The position numbers and the translations under genes are program-made. The notes beneath the pieces were generated by a model. The model ran no database searches, was not told where the DNA came from, and was given only the letters and a program-made list of their open reading frames with translations. Positions 8,964 to 17,332 of a stretch of DNA of 64,000 nucleotides are shown here, in pieces (the first letter of the stretch is position 1; each line of letters opens with the position of its first letter). Origin of the DNA: Cyanobium sp. Cruz-8D1 (GTDB lineage Bacteria; Cyanobacteriota; Cyanobacteriia; PCC-6307; Cyanobiaceae). The stretch spans positions 186,001 to 250,000 of the forward strand of contig NZ_JAGQCD010000001.1 in NCBI RefSeq assembly GCF_024345975.1. The letters run 5' to 3'.

Positions 8964-10280
8964 TCAGCCAGCAGCCGTGAGCCACCAGCGCCCCAGGCCC
9001 ACCAGGGTGGCGACGCCGATCATGGGCATGGCCCCGAGGCCCCGGCCCAGCAGCACCACAGCCGCCAGCAGCACCGCCACCGCGCCGCCATCGAGAGCTC
9101 CGGAGGGGGCCAGGGCCGGCCCGGCCAGGTAGAGCGCCAGGCTCCCGATCACCCCCACGACGGCGGCGGTGATGGCGGTGAGGGGGGCGCCGACGCGCAG
9201 GTCCTCGCGGCTCGCCTCCACCAGGGGACCGCCGGCCAGGATGAACAGGAAGGAGGGCAGGAAGGTGAACCACACCACCACCAGGGCGGCCACCACGCCG
9301 GCCGAGAGCGTGCCGCTGCCGTTCCAGCCCCCCATGAAGCCCACGAAGGCCACCACCATGATCAATGGCCCGGGCGTGGTCTCCCCCAGGGCCAGGCCGT
9401 CCACCATCTGGCCGGCATTCAGCCAGCCGTAGGTGTCCACCGCCCCCTGGGCCACGTAGGGGAGCACGGCATAGGCCCCCCCGAAGCTGACCAGGGCCAC
9501 CTTGGTGAAGAAGCGGGCCATCGTGGCCAGCTGGCCGTTCCAGCCCCCCGCCAGCGTCAGCAGGGTCAGGGGCAGGCCGAGGGCCACCCCGCCCCCCAGC
9601 AGGGTGAGGGCAAGGCGGCGCCAGTGGAAGCGGGCATGGGCTGGCGTGGGCGTGTCATCGCCGTGCAGGGCGGCGTCGGGGGGAGTGGCCCCGTGCCTGG
9701 CGCTGGCCACGGCTCGCGACGGGGCCTGGAACAGGGCTGGCCGCAGCCGGCCACCGATCCAGCCCACCAGGGCCGTGGCGAGGATCAGGGCCGGGTAGGG
9801 CACCCGGCCCGCGGCCAGGGCCAGGCAGGCCGCCGCCGCGATCAGCACCAGGGCGGGGTTGTGGAGCGTGCGCCGCCCCAGCCGCCAGGTCGCCTGCAGC
9901 ACGATCCCCAGCACGGCCGGTTTGAGCGCCCAGAACACCGCCACCAGCACCGGCAGCTGGCCCCAGAGGGCATAGAGCGCCGAGAGGCTCAGCAGCACCA
10001 GCACCGAGGGCAGCAGGAACAGGCCGCCGGCGATCAGGGCGCCGCCCAGGCCGTGCATCAGCCAGCCCAGGTAGGTGGCCAGCTGGGTGGCCTCCGGCCC
10101 CGGCAGCAGCATGCAGTAGTTGAGCGCGTGCAGGAAACGCCGCTCCGACAGCCAGCGCCGGCGCTCCACCAGCTCGGCGTGCAGCAGCCCGATCTGCCCG
10201 GCCGGCCCACCGAAGCTGACCAGCCCCAGCCGCAGCCAGAAGCGGGCGGCGGTGGCGAGGCTATAGGAATCCTTGGTCAT
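8964..10280 (-). CDS. chrA: Chromate transporter, two-domain CHR family
   Basis: Inner-membrane protein of 438 residues with two homologous CHR domains. The first opens with LRLGLVSFGGPAGQIGLLH and contains YCMLLPGPEATQLATYLGW; the second repeats the pattern at KVALVSFGGAYAVLPYV and ALGETTPGPLIMVVAFVGF. This is the long-chain ChrA architecture, which extrudes chromate as a sulfate-like oxyanion. It lies a few kb from the sulfate-uptake cluster; since chromate enters through sulfate transporters, the proximity makes sense but may be chance. No regulator (ChrB) is adjacent. Confidence 0.93.
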   Translation of the reverse strand: MTKDSYSLATAARFWLRLGLVSFGGPAGQIGLLHAELVERRRWLSERRFLHALNYCMLLPGPEATQLATYLGWLMHGLGGALIAGGLFLLPSVLVLLSLSALYALWGQLPVLVAVFWALKPAVLGIVLQATWRLGRRTLHNPALVLIAAAACLALAAGRVPYPALILATALVGWIGGRLRPALFQAPSRAVASARHGATPPDAALHGDDTPTPAHARFHWRRLALTLLGGGVALGLPLTLLTLAGGWNGQLATMARFFTKVALVSFGGAYAVLPYVAQGAVDTYGWLNAGQMVDGLALGETTPGPLIMVVAFVGFMGGWNGSGTLSAGVVAALVVVWFTFLPSFLFILAGGPLVEASREDLRVGAPLTAITAAVVGVIGSLALYLAGPALAPSGALDGGAVAVLLAAVVLLGRGLGAMPMIGVATLVGLGRWWLTAAG

Positions 10281-10450
10281 CGTTCAGCCCTGCCAGGTGC
10301 ACACCTTAATCAGCCTGTCGGTTGTCAAACCCGGCCCAAAAAGGCCATCATCGCGACCGGGAAACTGATGTGCTTTCACCTACACCGTTCCGGCCAAAGT
10401 GGCAGCAGGATTTGTTTGGTTCAGATGTCCGTTCTCCTGGCCTACAGACG

Positions 10451-10657
10451 ATGCGACGCCAACCCCAGGCCGATGACCTGTCTGAGCCATCGGGGACAAC
10501 CACAGACCGAGCCTTTTTCAGTCCCTGGAAGAATTGGCGCGCCTGGCTGGTGATTCTTGGTGGCGTCGTCATCGGTTATGGGATCGGGTTTTCCCCCCAG
10601 TTATTCATCCTGCTGGCGATGGTGTGTCTGGCTTGCGGTTGGTTGTTCGGGCGTTGA
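10451..10657 (+). CDS. Small membrane protein, unknown
   Basis: Starting at ATG 10451 the frame encodes 68 residues: a polar N-terminus, then two hydrophobic stretches (LVILGGVVIGYGIGF and LFILLAMVCLACGWLF), that is, a helical hairpin, ending with GR. A longer in-frame start at 10322 would add a low-complexity polar extension and is less likely. Local base composition is less GC-rich than the neighbours. No function can be assigned. Confidence 0.5.
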   Translation: MRRQPQADDLSEPSGTTTDRAFFSPWKNWRAWLVILGGVVIGYGIGFSPQLFILLAMVCLACGWLFGR

Positions 10658-10693
10658 TCCGCATTCAAAGTCTTTTCAGATCTGTGGCCAACC

Positions 10694-10918
10694 ATGCGAA
10701 TGTCCGTTGATTCGGCTCCGTCGTCCGTGGTCCATGGCCCGGCCCTGCTGCTGGTCGTCGGGTTCCTGATGGTCCCCTTGCTGATCGGGGTGCCGCTGCT
10801 TGTCCTGGGCCTTGCCCCGCTGCGCTCGGCCGATGGAGCCCCGGCGCTGCCGTTCCTCTCCCGTTCCCTGGCCCGCTGGCGTCAGGCCAGCGACTGCCGC
10901 AGGATCGATGCCAGCTGA
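10694..10918 (+). CDS. Small single-span membrane protein, unknown
   Basis: A 74-residue frame with one strong membrane segment (ALLLVVGFLMVPLLIGVPLLVLGL) and a short basic C-terminus. Its end overlaps, tail to tail, the decayed 3' end of the metX remnant on the other strand by 37 bases, so its last residues may have been acquired during that decay. It may be co-transcribed with the small membrane ORF ending at 10657. Function unknown. Confidence 0.4.
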   Translation: MRMSVDSAPSSVVHGPALLLVVGFLMVPLLIGVPLLVLGLAPLRSADGAPALPFLSRSLARWRQASDCRRIDAS

Positions 10919-11713
10919 CCCTCTTCCGCCAGGAACCCGTCGTGGCCGTGGTGGCTGTCGATGCAGGTGAAGCGGATGGGCCCACCGATCCCCCGTGGCT
11001 CCCGCTGGCTGTGGGGCGGGAAGAGCCGGTCGGAGCTCACCGACACCACGCCCACGGCCGACGTCATGGCCGGCCATGGCCTGGGTGAGGACGCTGTAGC
11101 TGTTGGCATCGAAGCGATCGAGGAAGACGTCCCCGTCGTCGAGGCCCCCGTAGGTGCGTCGGGCCATGCGGCGGGCCAGATCCAGCCCCGCCCGGGGGCC
11201 GCCGCCGGGATGGCCGATCGCCCATTCCATGGCGCGTATGCCGCCCATGGAGCCCCCGATCACCGCTTGCCACCGTCGGATCTGGAGGCTGTCGCTGAAG
11301 GCCACCTCCGCCTCCACCTGGTCGCGGATCGTGAGCGCGGGGAATCGGCTCCCCCAGGGCCTGCCGTCGGGGGCCTGGCTGCCGGGGCCGCTGCTGCCCT
11401 GGCAGCCCCCCGGCACATTCGGGCAGACCACGCAGTACCGGTCGGTGTCGATCGCCCGACCCGGGCCGATCAGCCCATCCCACCATCCCCCGGTGGTGTG
11501 GCCGGGACCGGCCGGACCGGCGGCTTGGCTGTCGTCGCTGAATCCATGCAGGAGCAGCACCCCGTTGCTGCGGGAGGCATTGGGCTGCCCCCAGCACTCA
11601 TGGACGATGGTGATCGGCCCCAGCGTGTCTCCGGATTCCAGCCGCAACGGCTGCTCGCCGAACAGCTCGATGACGTGCCGGTGGCCGGCGCGAGGGTTCG
11701 TCCGGGTGGTCAC
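10882..11713 (-). pseudogene. metX: Decayed homoserine O-acetyltransferase gene (metX remnant)
   Basis: The 5' half is clearly MetX, an alpha/beta hydrolase that acylates homoserine for methionine synthesis: LLLHGFSDDSQAAGP, WWDGLIGPGRAIDTDRY, and the nucleophile elbow IGGSMGGIRAMEW. After EWAIGHP the normal stretch of roughly 110 residues before RFDANSY has shrunk to about 28, then after HDVGRG a further segment is lost and the frame changes. The C-terminal part (VSSDRLFPPHS, with the catalytic histidine in HHGHDGF) continues only in a second frame and stops at 10882. So there are internal deletions plus at least one frameshift. The remnant starts at GTG 11713, five bases after the rhodanese-like gene. 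A sequencing error could explain the frameshift but not the deletions. Confidence 0.85.
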
Positions 11714-11718
11714 CAAGG

Positions 11719-12174
11719 TCAGGCCTCCTGCGGCGACGCCGAGCGGAGGCGGCGGCCCGAGCGGAGTCCCGGGATCCCCCGGAAAAGCTGGAGCCATCCA
11801 TGGCGTTGCCGCCCGGCCAAGGGCAGGTCCTGTTGTTGCCAGGCCCCGAAGCCGCCGGCGAGATGGCGGATGCGGCGGACATGGCCCTGCGTCTGGAGTT
11901 GTTCGATTGTCGTGGCCGAATGCCGGGTGCTTTCGCCAACCAGGATCAGGTCACCATCGGGAAGCTCGCCGCTGATGAGCCAGCCGCTGGGAATGTTGTG
12001 ACTCCCCGGAACATGGCTGCGGTGATAGCGGCCCCTGGAGCGAAGATCGATGATCAGTTCAGCTGAACCGGGGCGATTCCGCCCTGACCCCGCCAGCAAG
12101 CGCAGGAGTTGCCGGGGGGAGAGGAGATCACTGGACAGGCCAGTGGATTCTGGATGTTGGAAGGACGGAGTCAT
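11719..12174 (-). CDS. Rhodanese-like domain protein lacking the catalytic cysteine
   Basis: A 151-residue protein with a rhodanese fold: LIIDLRSRGRYHRSHVPGSHNIP is cut here at positions about 40-62 (key residues the DLR and HVPGSHNIP motifs), and HLAGGFGAWQQQDLPL near 105-120 matches the conserved C-terminal GG-x-AW. Where active rhodaneses have a Cys-containing loop this one reads LVGESTRHSA, with Ser/Thr instead of Cys, so sulfurtransferase activity is unlikely. The tail after residue 125 is basic and poorly conserved. It sits directly upstream of the dead metX gene. It may be a non-catalytic binding module or may itself be decaying. Confidence 0.75.
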   Translation of the reverse strand: MTPSFQHPESTGLSSDLLSPRQLLRLLAGSGRNRPGSAELIIDLRSRGRYHRSHVPGSHNIPSGWLISGELPDGDLILVGESTRHSATTIEQLQTQGHVRRIRHLAGGFGAWQQQDLPLAGRQRHGWLQLFRGIPGLRSGRRLRSASPQEA

Positions 12175-12512
12175 GGGGACCCTTAGCTGAAGGATCTCAA
12201 TCTTCAGGCCTGATGGTCTTAACTACGGTAATCGGGGCAACAAACCGTTTTAAGTAGCTATTCCGTCCTTGCGATCTCCCGAGGCGATCCAGGATTACCG
12301 AGTTTGAGTGCCGCCCATGAAAAAGAATCCTGCCGAACAGCAGGATCCTTGAATTCCCTTACGCGCACTCTTTCGGAGCACTCCCATTAGGGTGCTCTGC
12401 TCCTGTCGCTCCGGTCGTGGTTGTGAACACACGCCAGAAGGCCTGAACGCACAGGCTGATGCCCTGGTCTCCAGCCAAGCTGAACGGAACAAGGACCCTT
12501 CTTCCGTTCCGC
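12175..12512. other. Intergenic stretch, regulatory only
   Basis: This 338-base gap is noticeably more AT-rich than its surroundings. It holds the minus-strand terminator at 12319-12346 and presumably the promoter of the rhodanese-like gene. No convincing coding frame or RNA gene was found; several short frames exist but show no family resemblance. Confidence 0.5.
12319..12346 (-). terminator. Rho-independent terminator
   Basis: On the minus strand a 7-bp stem (ATCCTGC with GCAGGAT, six-base loop) is followed by five Ts. It would end transcripts coming from the amidotransferase gene and insulate the rhodanese-metX unit. Confidence 0.7.
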
Positions 12513-12866
12513 ATGGGCTACCACCACGATCACGATGGTCTCCGCAATCGACAGGACTCCCACTGCGATCTGGAATTCATCACGCGGGCTGAGCGCCAGG
12601 AACTCCAGCCGCTGGAGGTCCGCCGCCTGCTCTGGGAGGGGGCCACTCTGGTGCAGCGGCAGCATCCGCTCGGCGACTCCCTCCAGGGGGCCGTCCAGCT
12701 GGAGGCGGAAATGGAGGCGGATCGGATCCGCGCCCTGCTGCCCGACCTTGCCTACCCCTTGCTCTGTGTCGGACGGGGCCGTGGGGGGGCGATCCAGGCC
12801 CCAGCCGTGCAGCTGGCGGAGGATCTGCTCAACCTTGGCTATCGGCATGTGTTCTGTCTGGCCTAG
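12513..12866 (+). CDS. Conserved-looking hypothetical protein
   Basis: Read from ATG 12513, the frame gives 117 residues rich in Leu, Arg and Glu, beginning MGYHHDHDGL. The C-terminal part (LLPDLAYPLLCVGRGRGG, then QLAEDLLNLGYRHVFCLA) recalls the second half of a rhodanese domain (a Cys loop, then LxxLGYxxVxxL), so it may be a diverged or partial rhodanese; that is a weak resemblance. The end overlaps the 3' end of the amidotransferase gene by 38 bases, tail to tail. Confidence 0.45.
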   Translation: MGYHHDHDGLRNRQDSHCDLEFITRAERQELQPLEVRRLLWEGATLVQRQHPLGDSLQGAVQLEAEMEADRIRALLPDLAYPLLCVGRGRGGAIQAPAVQLAEDLLNLGYRHVFCLA

Positions 12867-13665
12867 GGGATCCGGGTGGAACGGGAGCAGGTGGCTGGTG
12901 CCGTACCACTTCTCCCCCCACCAGCAGAACGGCCTCTCCCGCCTGCAGCGGCAACCATTCCTCGTCCGTGGTGAGCGGCTCGGTGCTGACGACCGTCACA
13001 ACGTCGTCGTCGCCGGCCAGTTCGGAAAAATCCACGCTGAGATCGTCATCGGCCAGGGTGGCCCGGCCGAATGGAGACCGGCGTGTGATCCGGTGCAGTC
13101 GGCTGCTGGCGTGGGCGAACAGCCAGTCGCCGTTGCTGATCAGACAGTTGAAGGTGCCCTGTTGCTCCAGCCGCCGTGAGCTGTCCACCAGGGTGGCGAA
13201 GATGCCGTCAACATCCTCAGGATCCCCGTCGGCGGCGTTCAACTGCTCGAGGATCCAGCAGAAGGCGATTTCGCTGTCGGTGGATCCTTCCGGTAGGAAC
13301 AGGTGCGTCTCCGGAAGCGGACCCAGCAAGTTGCCGTTATGGGCGAACACCCACTCCCGCCCGCGCCAGCGGCGATGGAAGGGGTGGCAGTTCTCCAGGG
13401 CCACCACCCCCTGGGTGGCCTTGCGGATGTGGGCGATCGAGCAACGGGAGCGCAGATCCAGGCGGGCCACCCGGGCGGCGATGGGCGAGAAGGCCGCCGG
13501 GGCGTCTTCCCGGTACAACTGCACGCCGCGGCCGTCCGGGTCGAAGCTGGCCACCCCCCAACCATCGGCGTGGACTCCGGTGGCGCCGCCCCGGCGGGTG
13601 AGGCCATGGAACGAGAAGCGCATGTCGGTGGGGGTGTTGGCACTGAGGGCCAGCAGTTCGCACAT
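12829..13665 (-). CDS. Class II glutamine amidotransferase (YafJ type)
   Basis: A 278-residue N-terminal-nucleophile amidotransferase. Met1-Cys2 (MCELLALSANTP) places the catalytic cysteine at the processed N-terminus; GWGVASFD, RKATQGVVALENCHPF, FAHNGNLLG and GSTDSEIAFC are the usual substrate- and oxyanion-hole motifs. It has no fused synthetase domain, so it is a stand-alone GATase whose acceptor is unknown. Relatives (YafJ/EgtC-like) hydrolyse gamma-glutamyl amides. The last 20 residues are proline-rich and specific to this protein. Confidence 0.88.
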   Translation of the reverse strand: MCELLALSANTPTDMRFSFHGLTRRGGATGVHADGWGVASFDPDGRGVQLYREDAPAAFSPIAARVARLDLRSRCSIAHIRKATQGVVALENCHPFHRRWRGREWVFAHNGNLLGPLPETHLFLPEGSTDSEIAFCWILEQLNAADGDPEDVDGIFATLVDSSRRLEQQGTFNCLISNGDWLFAHASSRLHRITRRSPFGRATLADDDLSVDFSELAGDDDVVTVVSTEPLTTDEEWLPLQAGEAVLLVGGEVVRHQPPAPVPPGSPRPDRTHADSQG

Positions 13666-13705
13666 CGTCTGGCAGCCACCGTCGCCCCCATTGTCTCCGC
13701 AGGGA

Positions 13706-14770
13706 TCAGCGCGAGCGGCTGAACAGTTGGTCCCAGACCCCGTCCTTGCCGAAGAAGGTGGCGTTGATCTGGTTCCAGCCGCCGAAGTCGCTGGCCGAGA
13801 ACAACTGCTTCACGGGGGCGAAGCGGTCCTTCACCCGGCTCCACACACCTGGACTGACCGGACGGAAGCCCTCCTCGGCGAAGATCTCCTGGGCCGGCTC
13901 GCTCTGCAGATAGGCGGCCAGGGCTTCGGCGGCCTTGCGGGTGCCCTTGCGGTCCACGTTGCGGTCGATGACGGTCACCGGGCCCTCGATGCGGATGTTG
14001 ACCTCAGGCACGATGAAGGGCGCCTTGAGATCACCGCTGCGCTTGGCCAGGATCGCCTCGTTCTCATAGTTGAGCAGCACGTCGCCCTGGCCGCGCTTGA
14101 GGAACACGTCACTGGCCTCGCGGGCGTCCTTGGGCAGGTTTTCCACGTTGCGGTAGACGGAGCCCACGTAGGCCTTGGCCTGGTCCTCGCTGCCCCCGGT
14201 CTGGCTGATCGAGCCCCAGAGGCCAAGGAAGTTCCAGCGGGCTCCACCGGAGGTCTTGGGATTGGCCGTCACCACGGTGATGCCGGGCTTGGCCAGATCC
14301 GCCCAGGTCCGGACCCCTTTGGGGTTGCCGTCGCGTGTGACGAAGGCCACCACCGAGTGGGTGATGATCGAGCCGCCGGGCACATCCTTCTCCCAGCCTG
14401 GCAGGACCAGGCCCTCCTCCTGGAGCTTCAGCACGTCACCGGCCAGGGCCAGGGTGGCCACGTCGGCATCGAGGCCGTCGATGATCGCCCGGGTCTGGGA
14501 GCCGGAACCGCCGTAGCTGGTCTTCACGGCAATGGCCTGGCCGGTTCGGGCCTTCCAGTCGGCTTCGAACGTGGGCAGGATCCGGTCGTAGGCCCCCTTG
14601 GTGACGGCGTAGCTCACCAGCAGCAGCTCCTGTGGAGCGCCGCCGGCACCGGCAACACCCTCGGGCCGGGGGCTGCAGCCCGTCAGGGCCAGCCCGCCCA
14701 CCAGGACAGCGGTCAAGGCGAGCGGGGCGGCCGCGCGGGGGGCGGTGGCAGGTTCGGAGCTATAAACCAC
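13706..14770 (-). CDS. sbpA: Sulfate ABC transporter substrate-binding lipoprotein (second copy)
   Basis: Periplasmic sulfate/thiosulfate-binding protein of 354 residues. The N-terminus has a lipoprotein signal (LALTGCS lipobox), unlike its neighbour. The binding-protein core is unmistakable: LLVSYAVTKGAYDRILP, SYGGSGSQTRAIIDGL, TANPKTSGGARWNFLGLW, QGDVLLNYENEAI and EGFRPVSPGV. It is adjacent to and highly similar to the copy at 14869-15948, so the pair is a tandem duplication followed by divergence of the signal peptide. It carries its own copy of the sulfur-cluster motif 28 bases upstream of its start. Confidence 0.93.
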   Translation of the reverse strand: MVYSSEPATAPRAAAPLALTAVLVGGLALTGCSPRPEGVAGAGGAPQELLLVSYAVTKGAYDRILPTFEADWKARTGQAIAVKTSYGGSGSQTRAIIDGLDADVATLALAGDVLKLQEEGLVLPGWEKDVPGGSIITHSVVAFVTRDGNPKGVRTWADLAKPGITVVTANPKTSGGARWNFLGLWGSISQTGGSEDQAKAYVGSVYRNVENLPKDAREASDVFLKRGQGDVLLNYENEAILAKRSGDLKAPFIVPEVNIRIEGPVTVIDRNVDRKGTRKAAEALAAYLQSEPAQEIFAEEGFRPVSPGVWSRVKDRFAPVKQLFSASDFGGWNQINATFFGKDGVWDQLFSRSR

Positions 14771-14797
14771 GGTTCTCTGATCGACAATCAGCCAGAG

Positions 14798-14810
14798 CTT
14801 ACACCGGTAA
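14798..14810. promoter_or_regulatory. Sulfur-cluster promoter motif, copy 1
   Basis: CTTACACCGGTAA lies 28 bases upstream of the second sulfate-binding protein gene. It matches the 13-bp pattern shared by three other promoter regions of the cluster (consensus about ACTAYACCGRTRR). Probable operator of CysR or the Rrf2 regulator; inference from recurrence and position. Confidence 0.5.
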
Positions 14811-14868
14811 CCCGATCGGCTTCATCACCCGCCCCGTCCGGTGCGGGCTCGGGGTGAGCCGGCCGGCC

Positions 14869-15948
14869 TCAGCGGGATTTGGAGAAGATCGAATCCCAGA
14901 GCCCTCCCTTGCCGAAGAAACGCTTGTTGATGGTGTCCCAGCCGCCGAAGTCCTTCGCGGTGAACAGCTTCGTGACCGGAGCAAATCGGGATCGCGTCTC
15001 GGCCTTGACCTTGGCGGTGACGGGCCGGAAGCCCTCCTCGGCGAAGGCCCGCTGGGCCGCATCGGTGTAGAGGCAGCGGGCGAAGGCTTCGGCCACCTTG
15101 CGGGTTCCCTTGCGGTCCACGTTTTTGTCGACCACGGCAATCGGCCCTTCGATCAGGATGTTCGTGGTGGGCACGATGTAGGGGGTTTTCCAGGTGCCGC
15201 TCTTCCTGGCCAGGATCGCCTCGTTCTCGTAGTTGAGCAGCACATCACCCTGGTTGCGTTTCACGAAGACGTCGGTGGCCTCACGGGCATCCTTGGGCAG
15301 GGTTTCCACATTGCGATAGACGTTCGTCACGAAGGCGCGGGCCTTGGCTTCATTGCCGCCGGTCTCGGTCACCGAGCCCCAGAGGCCCAGGAAGTTCCAG
15401 CGGGCGCCGCCGGAGGTTTTGGGATTGGCGGTGATCACCTCCACATTCTTGTTGTCGAGATCGTTCCAGGTGCGGACCTTCTTGGGGTTGCCGGGTCTCA
15501 CGAAGAAGGCGACCACCGAGTTGGTGATGATGCTGTTGTTGGGGTTCTCCTTCTCCCAGCCCGGACGGATCAGCCCCGCCTCCTCGAGCTTGAGGGTGTC
15601 GGCCGTCAGGGCCAGGCCCACCACATCCGCCGCCAGCCCGTCGATCACCGCCCGGGTCTGGGAACCGGAGCCGCCGTAGCTGGTGCGGATGACAACGCTC
15701 TGGCCGGTCCGCTTCTTCCAGTCGGCCGTGAATCGGGGAATGATCCTGTCGTAGGCCGCCTTGGTGACGGCGTAGGAGACCAGCAGCAGTTCCTGATTTT
15801 TCGCCGGTTGCTGGGCCTGGGCCTGCAGGGGCAGCAGGGTGCCGGAACCCCCCAGGGCAAGGGCGGCGGCCAGGGGGGCGGCCACCAGGCCGGGATGCCA
15901 CGGGCGGCGGCCGGCTGGAGCGGCCGACAAGGAGAACGAATGAAGCAC
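14869..15948 (-). CDS. sbpA: Sulfate ABC transporter periplasmic binding protein
   Basis: A 359-residue sulfate-binding protein with an ordinary cleavable signal peptide (cleavage expected near LQAQAQQ). Core motifs match the family and the adjacent paralogue: LLVSYAVTKAAYDRIIP, SYGGSGSQTRAVIDGL, TANPKTSGGARWNFLGLW, GDVLLNYENEAI and EGFRPVTAKV. It would deliver sulfate or thiosulfate to CysT/CysW. The promoter region it shares with the divergent Rrf2 gene contains the sulfur-cluster motif at 16011. Confidence 0.94.
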   Translation of the reverse strand: MLHSFSLSAAPAGRRPWHPGLVAAPLAAALALGGSGTLLPLQAQAQQPAKNQELLLVSYAVTKAAYDRIIPRFTADWKKRTGQSVVIRTSYGGSGSQTRAVIDGLAADVVGLALTADTLKLEEAGLIRPGWEKENPNNSIITNSVVAFFVRPGNPKKVRTWNDLDNKNVEVITANPKTSGGARWNFLGLWGSVTETGGNEAKARAFVTNVYRNVETLPKDAREATDVFVKRNQGDVLLNYENEAILARKSGTWKTPYIVPTTNILIEGPIAVVDKNVDRKGTRKVAEAFARCLYTDAAQRAFAEEGFRPVTAKVKAETRSRFAPVTKLFTAKDFGGWDTINKRFFGKGGLWDSIFSKSR

Positions 15949-16010
15949 AGTTATCCGATGGGTGAACTGTTGAAAGCTATCCCTCGCCTGGCTCCGCTGA
16001 TGTAGGGCGG

Positions 16011-16023
16011 ACTACACCGATGG
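16011..16023. promoter_or_regulatory. Sulfur-cluster promoter motif, copy 2
   Basis: ACTACACCGATGG sits between the divergent sbpA and Rrf2 genes, 63 bases from the sbpA start and 70 from the Rrf2 start, so one site could serve both. Confidence 0.5.
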
Positions 16024-16092
16024 GGAGCCTGGGGGGCGGTTCCCCAATGCTGTGGGGCTGCCACAATCCCCGTAAGACAACCGTGGAATCCC

Positions 16093-16524
16093 TTGGCCTT
16101 CAGCGCGAAAACCGGCTACGGCCTCGTCTCGCTCATGGAGCTGGCCGCCATCCATTCCCGCGGCGGGGTGCTGCAGGTGGCGGAGATCGCCCAGCGCCAG
16201 GCCATCCCCGACCGCTACCTGGAGCAGATGCTCGCCAGCCTGCGCCGGGGCCAGATCCTGCGCAGCATCCGCGGGCCGAAGGGGGGCTACCAGCTGGCCC
16301 GGCCGCCGGCGGAGATCCGCGTCGATGACGTGGTGACTTGCCTGGAGGGGGATGTGGCCCCCCGTTCCGCTGGCGAGGGCGCCACTCCCGAATTCGAGGT
16401 GCTGGGCCGGCTGGAGCAGCGCCTGGAGGAGGCCCGCCTGGGGATTCTCTCGGGCACCACCCTGCAGGACCTGCTCGACCAGCGGGACCATCTGGCCCAG
16501 GCCCAGGCGATGTACTTCATCTGA
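16093..16524 (+). CDS. Rrf2-family transcriptional regulator
   Basis: A 143-residue winged-helix regulator. MAFSAKTGYGLVSLMELA, the recognition region LQVAEIAQRQAIPDRYLEQ and RGPKGGYQLARPP are the Rrf2 hallmarks. The C-terminal region has a single cysteine (VVTCLEG), not the three that ligate a cluster in IscR, so it is more like CymR, an Rrf2 member acting in cysteine control. The start is TTG at 16093; no ATG fits. It diverges from sbpA and precedes cysR, which suggests a role in sulfur regulation. Confidence 0.88.
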   Translation: MAFSAKTGYGLVSLMELAAIHSRGGVLQVAEIAQRQAIPDRYLEQMLASLRRGQILRSIRGPKGGYQLARPPAEIRVDDVVTCLEGDVAPRSAGEGATPEFEVLGRLEQRLEEARLGILSGTTLQDLLDQRDHLAQAQAMYFI

Positions 16525-16556
16525 GGCGGAGCCCGCGCTGGATCGTTAAATAGGCC

Positions 16557-16569
16557 ACATTACCGATGG
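16557..16569. promoter_or_regulatory. Sulfur-cluster promoter motif, copy 3
   Basis: ACATTACCGATGG is in the leader between the Rrf2 and cysR genes. It overlaps an interrupted palindrome (TACC at 16561, GGTA at 16579) of the size expected for a dimeric regulator. Confidence 0.45.
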
Positions 16570-16703
16570 GGAATGCGAGGTATGGTTTGGGGGTCCCCGC
16601 AGGCCCCCCATGTGCTGTTGTCAGCGAATGCCTGTTGCCAGCCGATCGCTGGCCGTTTGCTCTGCCCAGATGACCCCGACCCCATCCCTTTTTTCCTGCG
16701 GCC

Positions 16704-17255
16704 ATGGCCACCTCACGCTTACCCCAGGCTCTCCGCCTCACGCTCCTGCCCCATGACGTCCTGCCCGATGGGCTGCACTGGAGAATCCAGGACGGCTACA
16801 TCCGCACCGCGTCCCACGACGAGGACGGCGAGTCCTTCACCCTCGGCCTCTGGGGCCCGGGCGACTGGGTGACCAATGCCTACTCAGCCCTGCGGCCGGT
16901 GGAGATCCAGTGCCTGTCCACCGTCGTGGTGGAGCAGGGCCATCCCAGCGAGGCCGAGATCCTGGCCTTCCTGCATCACCAGATCCGCAACACCGAGGAA
17001 CTGTTCGAAATCAACCGGGTCCGCGGCGCCGAGTCGCGGCTGCTGAGGCTGCTGCGCTGGATCGGCATCCGCTTCGGGCAGGTCAGCAGCCGGGGCTACA
17101 GGCTCTCGCTTCGCGACATGAACCTCACCCACCAGGCCCTGGCGGAGATCTGCGGCCTCACCCGGGTGACGGTCACCAAGACCCTCAACCATTTCAAGCG
17201 CCTCGGCCTGCTGCATCAGGTGAGTGACACCGACCTGATGGTCAGCATCCCCTGA
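16704..17255 (+). CDS. cysR: CysR-like Crp/Fnr regulator of sulfate uptake
   Basis: A 183-residue member of the Crp/Fnr superfamily. The N-terminal sensor domain is shortened (about 110 residues; FTLGLWGPGDWV is the jelly-roll remnant), and the C-terminal HTH_Crp is intact: NLTHQALAEICGLTRVTVTKTLNHF. No cyclic-nucleotide-binding arginine motif or FNR cysteines are visible. Its place inside the sulfate-transport cluster matches CysR of Synechococcus, a regulator known from sulfur-starvation studies. The gene symbol is by context. Confidence 0.8.
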   Translation: MATSRLPQALRLTLLPHDVLPDGLHWRIQDGYIRTASHDEDGESFTLGLWGPGDWVTNAYSALRPVEIQCLSTVVVEQGHPSEAEILAFLHHQIRNTEELFEINRVRGAESRLLRLLRWIGIRFGQVSSRGYRLSLRDMNLTHQALAEICGLTRVTVTKTLNHFKRLGLLHQVSDTDLMVSIP

Positions 17256-17332
17256 GCGTGCCGAAGCGTTTCAGCACCAAACTCTCAACGTCCCATTCAC
17301 AGCACCCATCCCTTTCAACAACCCTGATCGCC

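Noticed and set aside
12387-12848. Minus-strand frame of 153 residues opposite the hypothetical gene
   Set aside because: No family resemblance; the plus-strand frame has a more protein-like pattern.
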